Source of the DNA: an uncultured Bacteroidota bacterium | GTDB taxonomy: Bacteria; Bacteroidota; Bacteroidia; Chitinophagales; Chitinophagaceae | Assembly (NCBI GenBank): GCA_903906615.1 | Contig: CAIVKT010000420.1 | Location: forward strand, 1 to 10,806 | DNA length: 10,806 nucleotides | Reading direction: 5' to 3' | Shown here: piece by piece, positions 1 to 6,495 of the stretch | How positions within the stretch are numbered: the stretch's first letter is position 1 | How the letters are laid out: each line of letters begins with the position of its first letter | Notes under the pieces: model-generated | Told to the model about the DNA's origin: nothing | Database searches by the model: none | The model's input: only the letters and a program-made list of their open reading frames with translations | Position numbers and translations under genes: made by a program

Positions 1-1
1 C

Positions 2-382
2 CCCACCACCTGGAAGTACGAGGTAAAGAAAAAGAGCGCTACCGAGTACCAGCTGATCTTTCACCTGGATATAAAGAAGGGCTGGCACATATGGTCGCTG
101 CACCCCGGCGGCGATGGCTACGAAATATCGCCGTCCTTTACCTTCGACAATAACCCCAATGTAACAGTAAAAGGTGCAGCCACAGAAAAGGGCACTGCTA
201 CCACCACCACCATGGAGGGCATAGATGGCAAGATCACGTACCTCAATGGCAAGATAGACTACATACAAAATGTGACCGTGAAAGGCAAGGGCAAAATAAC
301 CGGCAAGCACACCTACCAGGTATGCAACGACAAGCTGTGCCTGCCACCGAAGGATAAGGATTTTGTGTTTGTGATAAAGTAG
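2..382 (+). CDS. Stand-alone DsbD N-terminal (periplasmic) domain protein, 5' end outside window
   Basis: The frame is open from base 2 to a TAG at 380-382, giving 126 visible residues. The sequence aligns without large gaps to residues 31-155 of the downstream full DsbD. Shared blocks are GWHIWSLHPGGDG (WHIYALNPGGDG in DsbD), MEGIDGK, and the end YQVCNDKLCLPPK (YQICDDSQCLPPK). The two cysteines of CNDKLC match the redox-active pair of the DsbD N-terminal domain, which in the known family hands electrons from the membrane domain to periplasmic partners. The protein stops right after this domain, with no transmembrane or thioredoxin part. By comparison with the paralog, only a signal peptide and a few residues should be missing upstream. 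It is probably co-transcribed with the DsbD gene 83 nt downstream. Family assignment is firm; its partner is unknown. Confidence 0.8.
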   Translation, partial: PTTWKYEVKKKSATEYQLIFHLDIKKGWHIWSLHPGGDGYEISPSFTFDNNPNVTVKGAATEKGTATTTTMEGIDGKITYLNGKIDYIQNVTVKGKGKITGKHTYQVCNDKLCLPPKDKDFVFVIK

Positions 383-422
383 GTTGATAAGTTGATAAGT
401 TAATAGGTTGATAAGTTGATAA
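383..422 (+). repeat. Five tandem 8-bp units GTTGATAA
   Basis: Five consecutive 8-bp units begin directly after the stop codon of the preceding gene. Units 1, 2, 4 and 5 read GTTGATAA and unit 3 reads GTTAATAG. The tract fills the front of the spacer before the DsbD gene. No coding role is visible. Similar short AT-rich intergenic repeats are familiar in Bacteroidota genomes, but the function is unknown. Confidence 0.8.
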
Positions 423-465
423 ATTGTGCTGTTTGAAATAGGGGGGTGTTTTATAAAAGTATTCT

Positions 466-2604
466 ATGACAAAGCTATTTAGATATATACTGTTTGTTGT
501 GTTGTGCTTGTTTGCTGGCAACGTGGTACACGCACAAATTGTGCGTGATAACAGCAAATGGACGTTTGAGGCCAAAAAGATAAGCGGCGATAAGTATGAA
601 CTCATCGTGCATTGCAAGCTGCCGGATAAGTGGCATATCTACGCGCTGAACCCCGGTGGCGATGGGATGGAAATAGCCCCGGAGGTGAAGTTTACGAAGA
701 ATAGCGATGTGAAGCTGATAGGCGTGGTAAAGGAGCGGGGAAAGAGGATCAGCGAAGCAATGGTAGGGATAGATGGTAATGTGAACATCTACAAAAATAA
801 GGTGGACTATGTGCAGGAAGCTATCGTAAAAAGCAATGCGACCATTAAAGGCACATACAGTTACCAGATATGCGATGATAGTCAATGCCTGCCGCCTAAA
901 AGGGATAAGCCGTTTACCATCACAATAAGCGATGCCGGCGGCACGGCAGATGCTACCCCTGCGGCAGATACTGCTGATAACGGCAAAGCCACAAAAGATA
1001 CTACGAGCCTTGTGCAGACCGCTAATGTAAGCGGGGGCGGAGATACCACTAAGAGGACCGTAGCTGCAACAAATACGCCTTCGGGCAGTGCATCAGCAAA
1101 GGCGAAGGAAGAAAAATCATTGCTGTGGTTGTTCCTGGCAGCGCTGGCCGGAGGCCTTGCTGCGGTGATCACTCCGTGTGTATATTCAATGATACCCATC
1201 ACCGTGAGCTTCTTCACCAAAAGGAGCAAGACGCGTGCCGAAGGGTTGCGCAATGCGTTGTATTATTCGCTCTCCATCATCATCATATTTACGGTACTCG
1301 GGGTGCTGATCTCCGCTATCTTTGGCGCTAACGCACTGAATGCGCTCTCCACCAACTGGATCGCTAATCTTTTCTTCTTCGTCATTTTTGTCATCTTCGG
1401 CATATCCTTCCTTGGGGCATTTGAGATCACATTGCCCTCATCGTGGACAAGCAAAACAGATTCGCGCGCAGGGGTAGGGAGCTTTGGCGGTATTTTCTTT
1501 ATGGCGCTTACGCTGGCCATTGTTTCTTTCTCGTGTACCGGCCCAATAGTAGGCCCCCTGCTGGTGCTTGCAGGCAAGGGCGGCATTGCCGGCCCTGCGG
1601 TAGGTATGTTTGGTTTTTCAATTGGCCTTGCGTTGCCATTCGCGCTGTTTGCCATCTTCCCCGGTATGCTCAATAAAATGGCATCATCAGGCGGCTGGCT
1701 GAACCAGGTGAAAGTAGTGCTGGGTTTCATAGAACTGATGCTGGCGCTGAAATTCTTCTCTAATGCCGATCTCGCCAAAGGGTGGCGATTGCTGGATAGG
1801 GAAATATTCATAGCCATATGGATCGTGATCTCTGTTCTGCTCGGTTTCTATTTGCTCGGTAAATTGAAACTGTCGCACGATGATGCCTCTGCAAAGAATG
1901 TGTACGGGCAGGAGTATGTATCTATCTTCAAGCTTTTCCTGGCTATTACGTCGTTCTCGTTTGCCGTGTACTTGCTGCCGGGCATGTGGGGCGCACCGCT
2001 GAATGGCATCAGTGCATTTGTGCCACCAATAGGTACTTTTGATTCGTTTGGCGGCAGCGCAGCACCCGAGGCTAGCACTAATACGGAAAACAACGGGATA
2101 CACCCCGTGAAGTTTGTAAAGGATATGAAGCGTTTTGAGCCCCAGGCAGTAAAAAGCCTGGGACTAGTGACATACTTTGATTATGATGAGGCTGTAGAGG
2201 CTTCTAAAAAATTGAAGAAGCCCATCATGCTCGATTTTACGGGTATCAACTGTTCTAATTGCCGCAAGATGGAATCGCAGGTATGGTCGCAGCCGGAAGT
2301 GACGAAAAGGCTGAAAGAGGACTTTATCGTTGTGTCGCTGTACTGTGATTTTAATTCGATAGACTTGCCGAAGGAACTGCAACATTTTTCTAAAGACCTC
2401 AATTCACAGGTTGTGACTGTGGGCGATAAGAATGCCGAGCTGCAGGCAGCTAAGTTTGAATCGAGCACACAGCCATTCTATTTTTATGTGGATGAGAATG
2501 GTAATAAATTGGCAGACAAGGGTTACTCCTACAACCCGGATGTGCAGAAGTTTATAGATCACCTGGATAGTGTGAAAGCTAATTATAAGCGGACACACTC
2601 GTAA
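466..2604 (+). CDS. dsbD: Thiol:disulfide interchange protein DsbD (three-domain)
   Basis: This 712-residue inner-membrane protein should move reducing power from cytoplasmic thioredoxin to the periplasm. Residues 1-23 form a signal peptide ending VVHA. Residues 30-155 are the N-terminal domain with C136/C141 in CDDSQCLPP. Residues 156-216 are an Ala/Thr/Asp-rich linker. A multi-helix membrane domain spans about 218-510 and contains the conserved half motifs TPCVYSMIP (C238) and SFSCTGPIVGP (C357), the expected membrane cysteine pair. A thioredoxin-like domain covers about 545-712, with the active site DFTGINCSNCRKME (C596, C599) and a likely cis-proline at P670 (TQPFYF). All six redox cysteines expected for DsbD are present, so it looks functional. 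The ATG at 466 gives a proper signal peptide; no clear Shine-Dalgarno sequence is seen. It lies between single-domain relatives of its own two ends, suggesting one operon. The gene symbol rests on domain architecture. Confidence 0.93.
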   Translation: MTKLFRYILFVVLCLFAGNVVHAQIVRDNSKWTFEAKKISGDKYELIVHCKLPDKWHIYALNPGGDGMEIAPEVKFTKNSDVKLIGVVKERGKRISEAMVGIDGNVNIYKNKVDYVQEAIVKSNATIKGTYSYQICDDSQCLPPKRDKPFTITISDAGGTADATPAADTADNGKATKDTTSLVQTANVSGGGDTTKRTVAATNTPSGSASAKAKEEKSLLWLFLAALAGGLAAVITPCVYSMIPITVSFFTKRSKTRAEGLRNALYYSLSIIIIFTVLGVLISAIFGANALNALSTNWIANLFFFVIFVIFGISFLGAFEITLPSSWTSKTDSRAGVGSFGGIFFMALTLAIVSFSCTGPIVGPLLVLAGKGGIAGPAVGMFGFSIGLALPFALFAIFPGMLNKMASSGGWLNQVKVVLGFIELMLALKFFSNADLAKGWRLLDREIFIAIWIVISVLLGFYLLGKLKLSHDDASAKNVYGQEYVSIFKLFLAITSFSFAVYLLPGMWGAPLNGISAFVPPIGTFDSFGGSAAPEASTNTENNGIHPVKFVKDMKRFEPQAVKSLGLVTYFDYDEAVEASKKLKKPIMLDFTGINCSNCRKMESQVWSQPEVTKRLKEDFIVVSLYCDFNSIDLPKELQHFSKDLNSQVVTVGDKNAELQAAKFESSTQPFYFYVDENGNKLADKGYSYNPDVQKFIDHLDSVKANYKRTHS

Positions 2605-2615
2605 CCCCTTTGCCT

Positions 2616-3227
2616 ATGGGCCACTTCAGATACATATTCGTACTGTGCCTATTGGGATTGATGTTGGGTGGTAACGCACAGGGCCAAACAGCGAGGCGCA
2701 GGCGCACAAAGGACCTGCTGATACAGCCGGTAAGATATGTGGAGCGCATGAGGCTATATAAGCCAATGACCATTGAAGCGATAGGCCTCAATGTTTACTA
2801 CGACTATGATGAAGCGCTGGACGCCGCGAAGCAATTGAAGAAGCCGGTAATGCTCGACTTTACGGGCGTGAACTGTATGAATTGCCGGAAGATGGAGAAG
2901 GTTGTATGGTCGGACCCGGAGGTGGCAAAGCGTTTAAGAGAAGACTTCATTGTTGTTTCACTTTATGAAGATGTGCGCAAGATAGAATTGCCGCCCAGCC
3001 AGCAGTATTTTTCCAAGGCACTGAATAAACAAGTAAAAACGCTGGCAGACAGGAACCAGGATCTGCAGGAGTCAAATTTCTCATCCAACTCGCAACCTTT
3101 CTATTTTTTCATTGATGAAAATGAAAATAAGCTGGTAGAAGGTGGTTATGGTTACGACCCCAATGTGCAGAAATTTATTGCCCACCTGGATAATGTGATC
3201 GCCAGCTATAAGAAGACACATCCATAG
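2616..3227 (+). CDS. Secreted thioredoxin-like protein, homologous to the DsbD C-terminal domain
   Basis: This 203-residue protein starts at ATG 2616, 11 nt after the dsbD stop. A TTG two codons upstream is also in frame, but the ATG directly precedes a good signal peptide (about residues 1-22, hydrophobic FVLCLLGLMLGG). After a basic patch (ARRRR, 26-30), residues 40-203 align almost throughout with DsbD residues 549-712. They share YDYDEA, the active site DFTGVNCMNCRKME (C87, C90), EDFIVVSLY, the cis-Pro segment SQPFYFF (P161) and the end YKKTHP. It therefore looks like a duplicated DsbD thioredoxin domain released as a separate periplasmic protein. It probably exchanges electrons with the DsbD membrane domain or with client proteins. 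No transmembrane segment follows the signal peptide. The thioredoxin fold and secretion are well supported; the substrate is not known. Confidence 0.88.
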   Translation: MGHFRYIFVLCLLGLMLGGNAQGQTARRRRTKDLLIQPVRYVERMRLYKPMTIEAIGLNVYYDYDEALDAAKQLKKPVMLDFTGVNCMNCRKMEKVVWSDPEVAKRLREDFIVVSLYEDVRKIELPPSQQYFSKALNKQVKTLADRNQDLQESNFSSNSQPFYFFIDENENKLVEGGYGYDPNVQKFIAHLDNVIASYKKTHP

Positions 3228-3233
3228 CTAAAT

Positions 3234-3344
3234 ATGCAACTGATGAACACGCTGAAATTTATTCTCGCAATTTGTTGTTTGAATTCCAGTATCAATGTTG
3301 CTGCGCAGAACAGGCCATTGAGCAAAAGAGGATGCAGTTTGTGA
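3234..3344 (+). CDS. Short ORF with signal peptide, possibly a truncated secreted protein
   Basis: ATG 3234 (alternative ATG 3243, in frame) opens a 36-codon ORF 6 nt after the thioredoxin gene. The peptide begins MQLMNTLKFILAICCL and continues INVAAQNRPLSKRGC, which is a convincing signal peptide with a likely cleavage at AAQ. Only about 14 residues follow before a TGA. The same frame then stays open for another 33 codons (to TGA 3444-3446), including a CALC motif. The ORF may be the start of a longer gene broken by the TGA, or a small secreted peptide. The tight spacing suggests it is transcribed with the dsb genes. Nothing in it is recognisable by family. Confidence 0.35.
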   Translation: MQLMNTLKFILAICCLNSSINVAAQNRPLSKRGCSL

Positions 3345-3469
3345 GGATCGTTATATAATACCAATTGCTCCTCAAAAATCGGCATTAAACGTGCCTTTTC
3401 GAACTTTAAACGCCATATGTGCGCCCTTTGCGATAAATTTTATTGAGGAAATTCTGCACTTAATTGCTA

Positions 3470-3805
3470 TCAATACTCATCAGGGAAGTTGTAGCTTACC
3501 CCTGTTTCTTCTATGAAGGTGCGGATGTCTATCAATAGGTAGCGACTTTCATCATCAAGATCGGGTGAATAAAGCACCACATCGAAGTCGCTGCCGGTGT
3601 AGGCTGCGAGTGCAGACTGCGCATTCTTTGTTGCGTGGTATCGATCGGCGAATACTATTTTATCGGCCTCATCGAACGGGCACACTAACACATTATCTAT
3701 GGGCAACACTCCGTACTTGCCTATCTTGACATCGGTATCAATAAGGTCTTCAAAATCCTCGCGCATCTCTTCTGCGTCTTCATGTGTAAATGGTGTACGT
3801 GTCAT
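3470..3805 (-). CDS. Acidic hypothetical protein, 111 aa
   Basis: A complete ORF runs from ATG at 3805 to TGA at 3470-3472. The protein is rich in Asp and Glu (for example HEDAEEMREDFEDLID near the N terminus and DLDDES near residue 83), with no signal peptide or transmembrane segment. It is probably a small cytoplasmic protein. Hydrophobic and acidic residues alternate in FDVVLYSPDLDDESRYLLIDI, suggesting paired beta strands. I do not recognise the family. It points toward the dsb cluster and has about 470 nt of gene-free DNA upstream. No clear Shine-Dalgarno sequence is seen (TTAACCACA precedes the ATG). Reading-frame quality and composition make it a likely real gene. Confidence 0.65.
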   Translation of the reverse strand: MTRTPFTHEDAEEMREDFEDLIDTDVKIGKYGVLPIDNVLVCPFDEADKIVFADRYHATKNAQSALAAYTGSDFDVVLYSPDLDDESRYLLIDIRTFIEETGVSYNFPDEY

Positions 3806-4277
3806 TGTGGTTAAAGTCTTCGGGCTTTACCTTGCATCCGAAGTTAGATTATTTGATAGCAGCCAGGTAAATGGATCAAGGCTATCCCGGGTACAGTGTG
3901 CTTTTAGTTGTGCATCTGCGTTATCTGACCGGGATATACCTCAAACTCGTCAATGAGTAAAGTATCAATCCTTTATTTAATAAAGAATTGTCAATGCCCG
4001 CAAATGTAAAGTAACTTTTTTGATTCTTGAAATAGCTGCTAAGGAATGCTTAATGTTATGCAATGCTGCGGGAGGTGCATCTTTCCCCTGCATTGTAGAA
4101 GGATGGGGGCTTATCGTACCGGCATACGTAAAGAAATCGCAGACCCCTCCACTTTCAGGCGGGGTAATATCAGCGTCAATTGCAGCCTGATACCGCGCAC
4201 TACCCCGGTAAATGACATAAATCCCAAATCTTTCTTAAAGCCATAATTCCCCGAAATGTATTTCTTTACTTTACACA
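3806..4277. other. Gene-free stretch with an 8-bp inverted repeat and a possible -7 box
   Basis: No convincing gene was found in these 472 nt. The stretch holds a perfect inverted repeat (TATCCCGG at 3883-3890, CCGGGATA at 3929-3936). On the minus strand, TACATTTG (4008 down to 4001) fits the TAnnTTTG -7 consensus, but no matching TTTG box lies upstream of it. If real, it would give the 111-aa gene a leader of nearly 200 nt. The segment 4060-4200 is GC-rich and unassigned. A short minus-strand frame there (about 35 codons starting MSFTGVVRG) has no supporting signal. Confidence 0.4.
3883..3936. repeat. Perfect 8-bp inverted repeat, 38-nt spacer
   Basis: TATCCCGG at 3883-3890 and CCGGGATA at 3929-3936 are exact reverse complements separated by 38 nt. 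The repeat sits in the presumed leader of the minus-strand 111-aa gene. It could form a hairpin or be an operator, or it may be chance. Confidence 0.4.
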
Positions 4278-5081
4278 GTGAAATATCTTGTTGCAGCCTT
4301 CCTTACGTTGACCAGCTTTTCCTCCTTTGCCCAAAACGAGCAATGGGACTACTATATAGCCAGGTTTGGCGACAAGCCGGGCTATGTAATGGTGGATATG
4401 AACCTGTACAACACCGCGCCTGATAAAAAATTTCCTAACCTCGTCATCACAGGCCCGCGCGGCCACAACTGCAATGCTAATGGCCTGCCCGGCAAAGAGG
4501 AAACAGCCGTGCTGGAAGATATACTCACAGCTACCGATAACTTTATCACAGGTGTTACAGCCAAGGTACTCACGGGTACCTTTACCTACAAATGCGAGCG
4601 CCTCAATTACTATTATGTGAAGGATACAGTAGGCATACGCAACGCGCTGGGCCGCATGTATAACCACAGCTACAAAGACTATGACTACGTGATAGAAATA
4701 CGGCCCGACCCGGAATGGACCTCTTACCGTACCTTCCTGTATCCTGATGAATCCTCGCGCAACTGGATGGACAATAATAAGATCATTACCAATCTGCTGC
4801 TCTCCGGCGATAGCCTCACTATGAAGCGCGACATCAATTACTCCTTCTACTTCCGTAGCGATACCGACCGCACTTCTTTTGCCAACTATGCCGTCAGTAA
4901 AGGCTATAAAACTGACCTGCCGGTTGCCGAGAAGGCCGCAAAAGCATCTTACCCATTAACTGTATCTGCCTATACTTATGTGAAGATGGACAGCATCTGC
5001 GCCACCACAACTGACCTCAAACAGCAGGCCACACTGCACCACGGCTACTACGAAGGCTGGGCCGCGCCACTGAAGCGGTAG
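4278..5081 (+). CDS. Secreted DUF695 protein with RraB-like C-terminal domain
   Basis: This 267-residue protein starts at GTG 4278; there is no in-frame ATG nearby, and the GTG directly begins a signal peptide (MKYLVAAFLTLTSFSSFAQ, cleavage after about residue 18). Residues 21-155 have the DUF695 pattern, opening with EQWDYYIARFGDKPGYVMVD and followed by Tyr-rich beta segments. Residues 165-265 resemble the RraB-type fold: FYFRSDTDRTSFANYAVSKGY is the usual 'F.s..dr..f...v...Gy' start, and GYYEGW (256-261) is the family's closing motif. RraB inhibits RNase E in enterobacteria, but a secreted copy cannot act there, so the domain is probably reused for something else. The gene appears to be single and is followed by a peptidase remnant. 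The domain call is from memory of the family pattern; function is unknown. Confidence 0.72.
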   Translation: MKYLVAAFLTLTSFSSFAQNEQWDYYIARFGDKPGYVMVDMNLYNTAPDKKFPNLVITGPRGHNCNANGLPGKEETAVLEDILTATDNFITGVTAKVLTGTFTYKCERLNYYYVKDTVGIRNALGRMYNHSYKDYDYVIEIRPDPEWTSYRTFLYPDESSRNWMDNNKIITNLLLSGDSLTMKRDINYSFYFRSDTDRTSFANYAVSKGYKTDLPVAEKAAKASYPLTVSAYTYVKMDSICATTTDLKQQATLHHGYYEGWAAPLKR

Positions 5082-5159
5082 CGTAAAAAAAATCATATAA
5101 CAGTCATCATCATTTTTTTGATCACCACTATCTGCCCCTCTGAACAATGGGCCTTCCAA

Positions 5160-5321
5160 AATGAAATGAAGAAATTGACGAAACCCGTGAACAAAGCTGT
5201 ATGGCGTGTTGAGCCACAAACGGTAAACGCCTTTTACTATGCACTGCTCAATGAGATTGTTTTTCCCGCTGGGATATTGCAGCGCCCGTTCTTTGATGAA
5301 AATGCGGATGGATGCGGTTAT
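5160..5321 (+). pseudogene. Remnant of an M13-family (neprilysin/PepO-type) metallopeptidase
   Basis: About 54 codons encode a segment that closely follows a conserved block of M13 zinc peptidases: KLTKPVNKAVW, PQTVNAFYYALLNEIVFPAG and ILQRPFFDENAD. Family members typically read GKPVD..EW.M.PQTVNAYYNP..NEIVFPAAILQPPFFD..ADDA.NYGG, followed by the zinc-binding HExxH. Here the similarity ends at about GCGYI. The HExxH motif and the rest of the roughly 650-residue protein are absent on either side. The open frame (5118-5393) even runs into a transcription terminator. The fragment is therefore a relic of a deleted peptidase gene, not a working one. It is still readable, which suggests a fairly recent deletion. 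Confidence 0.75.
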
Positions 5322-5367
5322 ATATGCGCTGATAACAGAACTCTTGCCTCTTCAAACCTACCTCACC

Positions 5368-5406
5368 AAAAAAAAGGGCTGCCTCGCTTTTGAGACAGCC
5401 TCTTTT
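5368..5406. terminator. Intrinsic terminator after the peptidase remnant
   Basis: GGGCTGCCTC (5376-5385) pairs with GAGACAGCCT (5392-5401) around the 6-nt loop GCTTTT, with one G-T pair and one C-A mismatch. An A-run precedes it and CTTTT follows, so it may work in both directions. It closes the DUF695/remnant unit and separates it from the AT-rich cassette. Confidence 0.75.
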
Positions 5407-5494
5407 AAATAAATAATAATAGGTAGTCTCAATGGCGTAATCCTGATTAGGCTATTAATTCTCTTTTTAGTGCGTTAATAGGTGCTGCTTTAAT

Positions 5495-5525
5495 TTTGTT
5501 ATACTGCTATTTACATTTATATTTG
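5495..5525 (+). promoter_or_regulatory. Bacteroidota-type promoter of the two-gene cassette
   Basis: TTTG at 5495-5498 and TATATTTG at 5518-5525 are separated by exactly 19 nt, matching the known Bacteroidota primary sigma consensus (TTTG, N19, TAnnTTTG). Transcription should begin near 5530, giving a leader of under 30 nt before the ATG at 5558. Confidence 0.75.
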
Positions 5526-5557
5526 ACCTAAGGCAAGTAAAATGATAGTCTGCGAAT

Positions 5558-5962
5558 ATGACGCTATCTCAAAAATTTAGTAGAATTGCTGCTGTAAAAT
5601 TTTCCTTTTCTAAATCAACTGAATTCTCTCGGGTATTCGCACGGGATTGTGATGCTTTATCAATGTATGATCCATTTTTTGGATTAGGCATTCCAGAGCA
5701 TTTATCTTCGGAGAATAAATTAAGAGGTGTTTTTAGAGAAGTTATGTTACGAAATGGAGTTTTTCTGTTCAATCTTAGCGGTGTTGATTTGAAGAAAGCT
5801 ATGAAGGGCTTTGCAAGTTATGAAGAAGCAGAGTACAACAACCAAATAACAGAATGGGAGCTTTTTATGATTTTAACAAACAAAGATTATCTAAAAAGTT
5901 GTATCTTTCACAACGGAAAAGTTCAATTCAAGAAACGAATCATATGGAACTCGATAATGTAA
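5558..5962 (+). CDS. Unrecognised 134-aa protein, first gene of an AT-rich cassette
   Basis: ATG 5558 to TAA 5960-5962. I do not recognise the family. The protein has no signal peptide and no clear transmembrane helix. Its N-terminal third is Ser/Phe-rich and basic (SRIAAVKFSFSKSTEFSRVF). A conserved-looking core follows: YDPFFGLGIPEHLSSENKLRG (residues 37-57), then FNLSGVDLKKAMKGFASYEEAE and ITEWELFMILTNKDYL. It ends with a basic KKRI. The DNA is much poorer in GC than the flanking genes (21 of 60 in line 5581 and 18 of 60 in line 5701, against 42 of 60 in line 7081 of guaB), suggesting horizontal acquisition. It has its own promoter and overlaps the next gene by 19 nt, so the two are probably translated together. 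A toxin/immunity or effector/partner pair is possible but unproven. Confidence 0.65.
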   Translation: MTLSQKFSRIAAVKFSFSKSTEFSRVFARDCDALSMYDPFFGLGIPEHLSSENKLRGVFREVMLRNGVFLFNLSGVDLKKAMKGFASYEEAEYNNQITEWELFMILTNKDYLKSCIFHNGKVQFKKRIIWNSIM

Positions 5963-6342
5963 TTGTTGGAGCGACATTAAGTGAAATACAAAAAAAGTCA
6001 GACGAAGTTAAACTGGTTTTTGAAAATTCAAAGACTAGTAAAGCCTATGTTTTGATATTTAAAGGGTTGCTTTTTGAAACTTCCGCATCAACTTTAAACA
6101 GGCGTGTAAAGAATGTTCAATTAAATAACACTCTTGGTTTCCGGGCAACTTCGCAATTGAGGCATTTAAATAGGAACCCTGAAGACTATCGTCAGCTATT
6201 TATTCAAATGGAAGGTTCTGACGATAATAATAAGCTTGAATTATTAGGTGCTTTAAGAAGCTACAGGATGTGGCCAAGGCGAGTTGCCGCAATTAGCGGT
6301 AATACCATTGCTAAAAAGAATGCTGTAAAAAAGGAATCCTAA
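5944..6342 (+). CDS. Unrecognised 132-aa protein, second gene of the cassette; possible -1 frameshift at its 3' end
   Basis: The frame is open from 5854, but ATG 5944 is the better start: it lies 19 nt inside the end of the previous gene, and the earlier codons fall in that gene's core. The protein begins MELDNVIVGATLSEIQKKSD. It has likely beta strands at EVKLVFEN and AYVLIFKGLLFET, a basic middle (RRVKNVQ, RHLNRNPEDYRQ) and an acidic loop GSDDNNKLE before LLGALRSYRMW. There is no signal peptide or membrane segment. The last codons are GTA AAA AAG GAA TCC TAA. The -1 frame from the A_AAA_AAG heptamer (6327-6333) continues with 18 sensible residues to TAA 6387-6389. The normal product may therefore be 148 aa, made by frameshifting or lost by deletion of one A. 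Family and function are unknown. Confidence 0.6.
   Translation: MELDNVIVGATLSEIQKKSDEVKLVFENSKTSKAYVLIFKGLLFETSASTLNRRVKNVQLNNTLGFRATSQLRHLNRNPEDYRQLFIQMEGSDDNNKLELLGALRSYRMWPRRVAAISGNTIAKKNAVKKES
6327..6333 (+). promoter_or_regulatory. A_AAA_AAG slippery heptamer (candidate -1 frameshift site)
   Basis: In the reading frame of the cassette's second gene the bases fall as gtA AAA AAG, the classic bacterial X XXY YYZ slip site. Shifting back one base gives GILRKLFEVVGQYLKKHP and then TAA at 6387. No strong stem-loop follows directly and no Shine-Dalgarno-like stimulator precedes it. A plain one-base deletion in the A-run is the alternative. Confidence 0.4.
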
Positions 6343-6411
6343 GAAAGCTATTTGAAGTTGTTGGACAATATTTGAAAAAGCATCCTTAAATAAACAAAAT
6401 CATAATCGTAA

Positions 6412-6446
6412 AAAAGAGCAGAACCCACAAAAGGTTCTGCTCTTTT
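6412..6446. terminator. Bidirectional intrinsic terminator between the cassette and guaB
   Basis: AAAAGAGCAGAACC (6412-6425) and GGTTCTGCTCTTTT (6433-6446) are perfect 14-bp reverse complements around the loop CACAAAA. The A-run on one side and the T-run on the other let it end transcription of both converging units. Confidence 0.9.
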
Positions 6447-6495
6447 AAATAATAAGGGATGGAATTTGTTTATTGGAACTTGGAATTTCAAAGTT

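Noticed and set aside
4046..4246. 66-codon plus-strand ORF, and a 35-codon minus-strand ORF (MSFTGVVRG...) in the same place
   Set aside because: No promoter, no recognisable motif, and a translation rich in Cys, Arg and Pro typical of non-coding frames. Left as unassigned DNA.
5086..5118. Terminator after the DUF695 gene from the A-run and T-run
   Set aside because: Pairing is almost only A-T with a mismatch and no GC stem, so it is not convincing.
5118..5393. 91-codon ORF as an intact gene
   Set aside because: Only its central part has protein character (M13 remnant), and its 3' end is the terminator hairpin itself.
5376..5401. Possible insertion-sequence end
   Set aside because: The hairpin with A- and T-runs fits a terminator; no transposase or matching inverted end occurs in the window.
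5854..5943. Earlier start for the second cassette gene
   Set aside because: It would overlap the conserved-looking core of the first gene by over 100 nt; ATG 5944 gives a normal short overlap.
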